A stretch of 8,975 bases of DNA from an uncultured Pirellula sp. Its GTDB lineage: Bacteria > Planctomycetota > Planctomycetia > Pirellulales > Pirellulaceae. The DNA lies in assembly GCA_903837255.1 (NCBI GenBank), contig CAILTZ010000803.1:1-8975 (forward strand), in the 5' to 3' direction. The stretch's first letter is position 1. Each line of letters starts with the position of its first letter. This document shows positions 8,639 to 8,975 of the stretch, piece by piece. Made by a program: the position numbers and the translations under genes. The notes beneath the pieces were generated by a model. It saw only the letters and a list, made by a program, of their open reading frames with translations, searched no databases and was not told the origin of the DNA.

Positions 8639-8834
8639 AAAAACCCCCGCTGCCAAGCGGCCTGGCCCGTTTGCTCTGAGCGAATGATCGCTCAATACCC
8701 GTTTCTAAAAAATGCATTGTTTCGACTCCAGGGGTAAGGCCGGCGCGACAATGAAGCATAGAACCCGTGCGAAATCGCCAGCGTTCCGCTGGACGCCTGA
8801 GAGTTCCGGGCCGCCTGCGGCCGTGGCTTTGGGC
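8639..8834. other. Spacer between the two nonamer elements, with GC-rich hairpins
   Basis: No coding frame looks real here. Three perfect hairpins are visible: GAGCGA 8678-8683 with TCGCTC 8688-8693 (loop ATGA); CCAGCG 8778-8783 with CGCTGG 8787-8792 (loop TTC); and GGCCG 8809-8813 with CGGCC 8818-8822 (loop CCTG). The repeated segment is about 294 bp measured from one TTTGGACAG to the next, so this spacer may be part of a composite repeat that continues beyond the window. Confidence 0.7.
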
Positions 8835-8975
8835 TTTGGACAGTATTGACTGGATTGACTGTGTTGACTGGATTGACTGCGGACCGAGTTGACGGGATTG
8901 ACCTTAGCCGTCAATGAGGTCAACAGTGTCAACCTTGTCCGCTGTCAACACCGTCAATCCAGTCAACACCGTCAA
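8835..8975 (+). repeat. TTGAC/GTCAA nonamer element, copy 2 (full palindrome, reaches window edge)
   Basis: The left arm has TTGAC at 8846, 8855, 8864, 8873, 8889 and 8898; the right arm has GTCAA at 8910, 8919, 8928, 8944, 8953, 8962 and 8971. Both arms step by 9 bp with one matching 16-bp step that holds GCGGAC (8879-8884) on the left and GTCCGC (8937-8942) on the right. Around a centre at 8910.5, each left TTGAC falls opposite a right GTCAA, giving a hairpin of about 130 nt with a 16-nt loop (8903-8918). The four-base spacers pair only partly, so selection or copying seems to act on the pentamers and their spacing. The right arm is identical to copy 1. More units may lie beyond the window. 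Confidence 0.9.

Noticed and set aside
8552..8932. Short frames over the repeat region (plus 8552-8737, minus 8705-8932)
   Set aside because: They translate the TTGAC/GTCAA repeats and hairpins into Ser/Asn/Val-rich strings; no evidence of coding.
8846..8975. CRISPR array
   Set aside because: Units are pentamers on a 9-bp period in inverted orientation, far too short for repeats and spacers of a CRISPR array.
8541..8975. Replication-origin iterons
   Set aside because: The periodic units recall iterons, but no initiator gene, DnaA-type box or AT-rich unwinding segment lies nearby.

Overview
The window looks like chromosomal DNA of a planctomycete, probably from the Pirellulales. This rests on three things. 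The gene at the left edge encodes a secreted protein whose motifs fit, from memory, the planctomycete-rich DUF1598 family. The housekeeping proteins are bacterial but diverged. The right end carries a nonanucleotide TTGAC/GTCAA repeat element in non-coding DNA. No database search was possible, so the taxonomy is an inference.

Left half, minus strand, read from right to left: enolase (eno, start at 5693), then after 45 nt the large subunit of carbamoyl-phosphate synthase (carB, GTG start at 4370), then after 120 nt a secreted protein that runs off the left edge (start at 1001). The eno-carB gap has no hairpin, so the two are probably co-transcribed. The gap before the secreted gene holds a perfect 17-bp inverted repeat whose loop carries an extended -10 box (TGGTATAAT) reading toward that gene. 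It may be a promoter with an operator-like dyad, or a processing or termination hairpin for the eno-carB transcript.

Middle, 5694-6312: a 619-bp divergent intergenic region without a convincing gene. Its right half (about 5985-6222) is packed with hairpins, followed by a T6 tract and mutually exclusive pairings. It lies upstream of ribE (riboflavin synthase alpha chain). It resembles a structured leader RNA or small RNA, but matches no riboswitch consensus I can recall, and it lacks the FMN (RFN) signature expected for a riboflavin gene.

Right half, plus strand: ribE (6313-6921), a possible terminator, then an enolase-superfamily enzyme of the muconate lactonizing enzyme type (preferred start 7087, stop 8487). 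That protein has a full set of candidate catalytic residues (KxK, three acidic metal ligands, a final Lys) but unknown substrate. Its start region contains two small tandem duplications and a 14-codon upstream ORF.

Right edge, 8488-8975: no gene. After a possible terminator come two copies of a palindromic element built from TTGAC/GTCAA units on a 9-bp period, with the copies sharing an identical 77-bp arm. Copy 2 is a long, almost perfectly registered hairpin of about 130 nt. Copy 1 has lost 43 bp of its left arm. The DNA between the copies holds several GC-rich hairpins. This element and the ribE leader are the parts most worth a second look; the protein genes are mostly ordinary housekeeping.
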